Shown here piece by piece: positions 62,352-64,000 of a DNA stretch of 64,000 nucleotides (its first letter is position 1; each line of letters begins with the position of its first letter). This stretch comes from Pedobacter rhodius (lineage in GTDB: Bacteria; Bacteroidota; Bacteroidia; Sphingobacteriales; Sphingobacteriaceae). Under the pieces are notes generated by a model. The model was not told the origin of the DNA and did not search any database. It saw nothing but the letters and a program-made list of their open reading frames with translations. A program made the position numbers and the translations under genes. The stretch spans positions 558,001 through 622,000 of the forward strand of contig NZ_JAPWGL010000002.1 of NCBI RefSeq assembly GCF_027213645.1. Reading direction: 5' to 3'.

Positions 62352-62599
62352 TTTTGCTATAGATTAATACTTTTTAAACATGTTTAAACAGGCCGGCATC
62401 CACCAACCTGTTTAACATTCAACTAACTAAACCTAATTAATTATAAACCATCGGTGAAAAGTAGTTGCGATGGCTTATAGTACCTTAAATTTTCTATACT
62501 TACATATTCAGGATGTATTGGTAACCCCATCTACTTCCAGATAAAACCATGAAATATTAGGTAAGCCAATACCTGGTTAAATTGTAGTTTTTTCAAATT

Positions 62600-63478
62600 T
62601 TATTGTTTGATCATTTTTTGACTGACTATCCTGGGAAGTCCCCCAGGCGGTGTATATGAAAAATTTAGCGTAAAGGTTTTGGTTACTGGATCAAAAGTAT
62701 TTGGTCCAATGGTTTGGTCAACATTAGGCATGGCTCCTCTCGCGGTAATGGAAACAGTATTGTCGATATTTACCTTAAGGTCTGCATAGTAGTTAGAACT
62801 TCCAAGATCGGCAACAGGTGAATAATAAGTCTGATTACCGATATACTGAATGGATAGAATAAGATTCAAATCCCTGCTACTAGCCGGTGTTGGATGGGTA
62901 AAACGCCCGGTAACCGTATAATTTCCTGCAAACTTTGTCCATGGGTCAGGAACATCAAAAACATAAACTGTTGTATTTAGTTTTGTGGATACTCTAAATC
63001 CACCACTGGCAGACTTAAGTGTAATTGGCAGAGCATATTTGCTACCTGATGCGATGTCCTTATTGTTAACAATTAGTTTTAGAACATCGCTGCTTTTCAT
63101 TCCGGATTTGATGACACTTGTAAGTGAAGGGATTGTATATAAACTGCTTGGTAGCAGCGTATATTCTGGTCTGCCGGCAGCGTTCTCTGCTTTGTTTAGG
63201 GCTATAAGTGCATCTGGATTGATGATAAAGCTTATAGATATATCACTTGTAGCATTTTCATATCCACCAAAATATGCGCCAAATGGGATCTCACTGATTA
63301 GCGGATCAGTACTGAGAATCGGCTTAAACAGCGATACGGGGCTTGAAGGTTGACTGACTGACTGTGGCATATAGATTTCCACATTATCGGTAGTGTCCGT
63401 AAAATCAAAAGGTTTTTCTTTCTTACATCCCACCATAATGATCAATGCTATTGAAAGTATTATTGATATTTTTTTCAT
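62600..63478 (-). CDS. DUF1735-type surface glycan-binding lipoprotein
   Basis: A 292-residue lipoprotein (IISIALIIMVGC, lipobox MVGC). The mature part starts with an acidic linker and the DUF1735 pattern, EIPFGAYFGGYENATSDISI, with beta-sandwich repeats (KYALPITLKSASGGFRVS). The C-terminal half, WTKFAGNYTVTGRFTHPTP to the end, resembles the DUF4361 domain. Such proteins stand behind SusD genes and bind target glycans at the cell surface. It lies 18 bases after the SusD gene. Confidence 0.8.
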   Translation of the reverse strand: MKKISIILSIALIIMVGCKKEKPFDFTDTTDNVEIYMPQSVSQPSSPVSLFKPILSTDPLISEIPFGAYFGGYENATSDISISFIINPDALIALNKAENAAGRPEYTLLPSSLYTIPSLTSVIKSGMKSSDVLKLIVNNKDIASGSKYALPITLKSASGGFRVSTKLNTTVYVFDVPDPWTKFAGNYTVTGRFTHPTPASSRDLNLILSIQYIGNQTYYSPVADLGSSNYYADLKVNIDNTVSITARGAMPNVDQTIGPNTFDPVTKTFTLNFSYTPPGGLPRIVSQKMIKQ

Positions 63479-63496
63479 TTTATTCGGTTTAAATGA

Positions 63497-64000
63497 TTAC
63501 CAACCTGGATTCTGTTTTAATTTGGGGTTTTTATCGATCTCAGATTGCGGAATCGGAAACAGATAATTTTTCTGGACGAATGATCTGGTCTCGCGAATAG
63601 GATAAGTGTAAATGTTGGCCGCACTTACAGCGACATAATGAATCGGCCTGTTATCCGTGATGTCGGCTATTTTCCATCTTCTTACGTCCCAAAAGCGATG
63701 ATCTTCAAATGCCAGTTCTACTTGCCTTTCGTGCATTATCTTCTCCCTCATCTGGTCCTTGGTTAGGCCCGCCGGCAATATTGGCATTCCGGCACGGCTT
63801 CTTATCATATTCATCCTTGCATATACACTCGCATCAGGCCCGGCAGCTTCGTTTTTTGCCTCAGCATAATTCAGATAGAGTTCAGCTAAGCGCATCAAAA
63901 TCCATGGGCGATACTTCTTATTTGTACCATCAAAAAGATTAATTTCTTCAGCCATAAACTTCCGAAGGAAATAGTTTGTAGGCGGATGATCGGTCTTTAA
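63497..64000 (-). CDS. SusD/RagB-family lipoprotein, C-terminal part
   Basis: The C-terminal region of a SusD-like surface glycan-binding protein; the frame stays open to the window edge, so the N-terminus lies outside. Visible are the TPR-like helix pair WILMRLAELYLNYAEAKNEA, RSRAGMPILPAGLTKD, HERQVELAFEDHRFWDVRRW and the terminal LFPIPQSEIDKNPKLKQNPGW, shared by the whole family. A SusC TonB-dependent porin is expected upstream (beyond 64000). It is the first visible gene of a polysaccharide-use locus. Confidence 0.93.
   Translation of the reverse strand, partial: LKTDHPPTNYFLRKFMAEEINLFDGTNKKYRPWILMRLAELYLNYAEAKNEAAGPDASVYARMNMIRSRAGMPILPAGLTKDQMREKIMHERQVELAFEDHRFWDVRRWKIADITDNRPIHYVAVSAANIYTYPIRETRSFVQKNYLFPIPQSEIDKNPKLKQNPGW

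Overview
The window is AT-rich chromosomal DNA from a member of the Bacteroidota, most likely a Sphingobacteriaceae bacterium of the Pedobacter type. I infer this from gene content: Bacteroidota-restricted families (DUF2851, DUF4254, DUF4290, DUF1735, SusD/RagB), a Rho factor with a long disordered insert, TAnnTTTG-type promoter boxes, almost no Shine-Dalgarno sequences, and many protein-level resemblances. No rRNA, complete insertion sequence, integrase, CRISPR array or replication origin was seen.

1-46 kb is mostly housekeeping: homoserine dehydrogenase, a queuosine-precursor transporter, a Bcr/CflA efflux pump, LolA next to FtsK, PyrF, Rho, PssA, FolK, SppA, PolX, a GT9/SixA pair, MurA, cystathionine beta-synthase, a 45-residue TatA, a TetR/AarF pair, an LTA-synthase-like sulfatase, a GAF protein, a 1201-residue phosphoesterase/outer-membrane fusion, and a three-gene operon (HD-PycTM protein, polyphosphate kinase, SdiA-regulated-type lipoprotein). 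Many intergenic gaps here carry short repeat families that end within a few bases of start or stop codons.

46.2-57.6 kb looks accessory. It starts at a CAU-anticodon tRNA and holds inverted hairpin-pair (REPIN-like) arrays, small exported or membrane proteins of unknown function, an erythromycin-esterase-family protein, a probably frameshifted secreted protein, DUF3253 next to a DASH-type cryptochrome, a GT39 membrane glycosyltransferase, and a broken alginate-lyase-family gene.

57.6-64 kb (minus strand) has two single-domain response regulators (one without its phospho-acceptor), a degenerate cold-shock-like protein, and the downstream part of a glycan-use locus: SusD (cut by the window edge), a DUF1735 lipoprotein, a GH27 alpha-galactosidase and a GH89 alpha-N-acetylglucosaminidase.

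The observations I rank highest are the HD-PycTM/Ppk1 operon, the phosphoesterase/kinase-like/barrel fusion, the REPIN-like clusters with no transposase in view, and a PolX whose polymerase triad is replaced (E199, E201, K242) while its PHP nuclease motifs remain. All functional calls come from reading motifs by eye; no database search was run.
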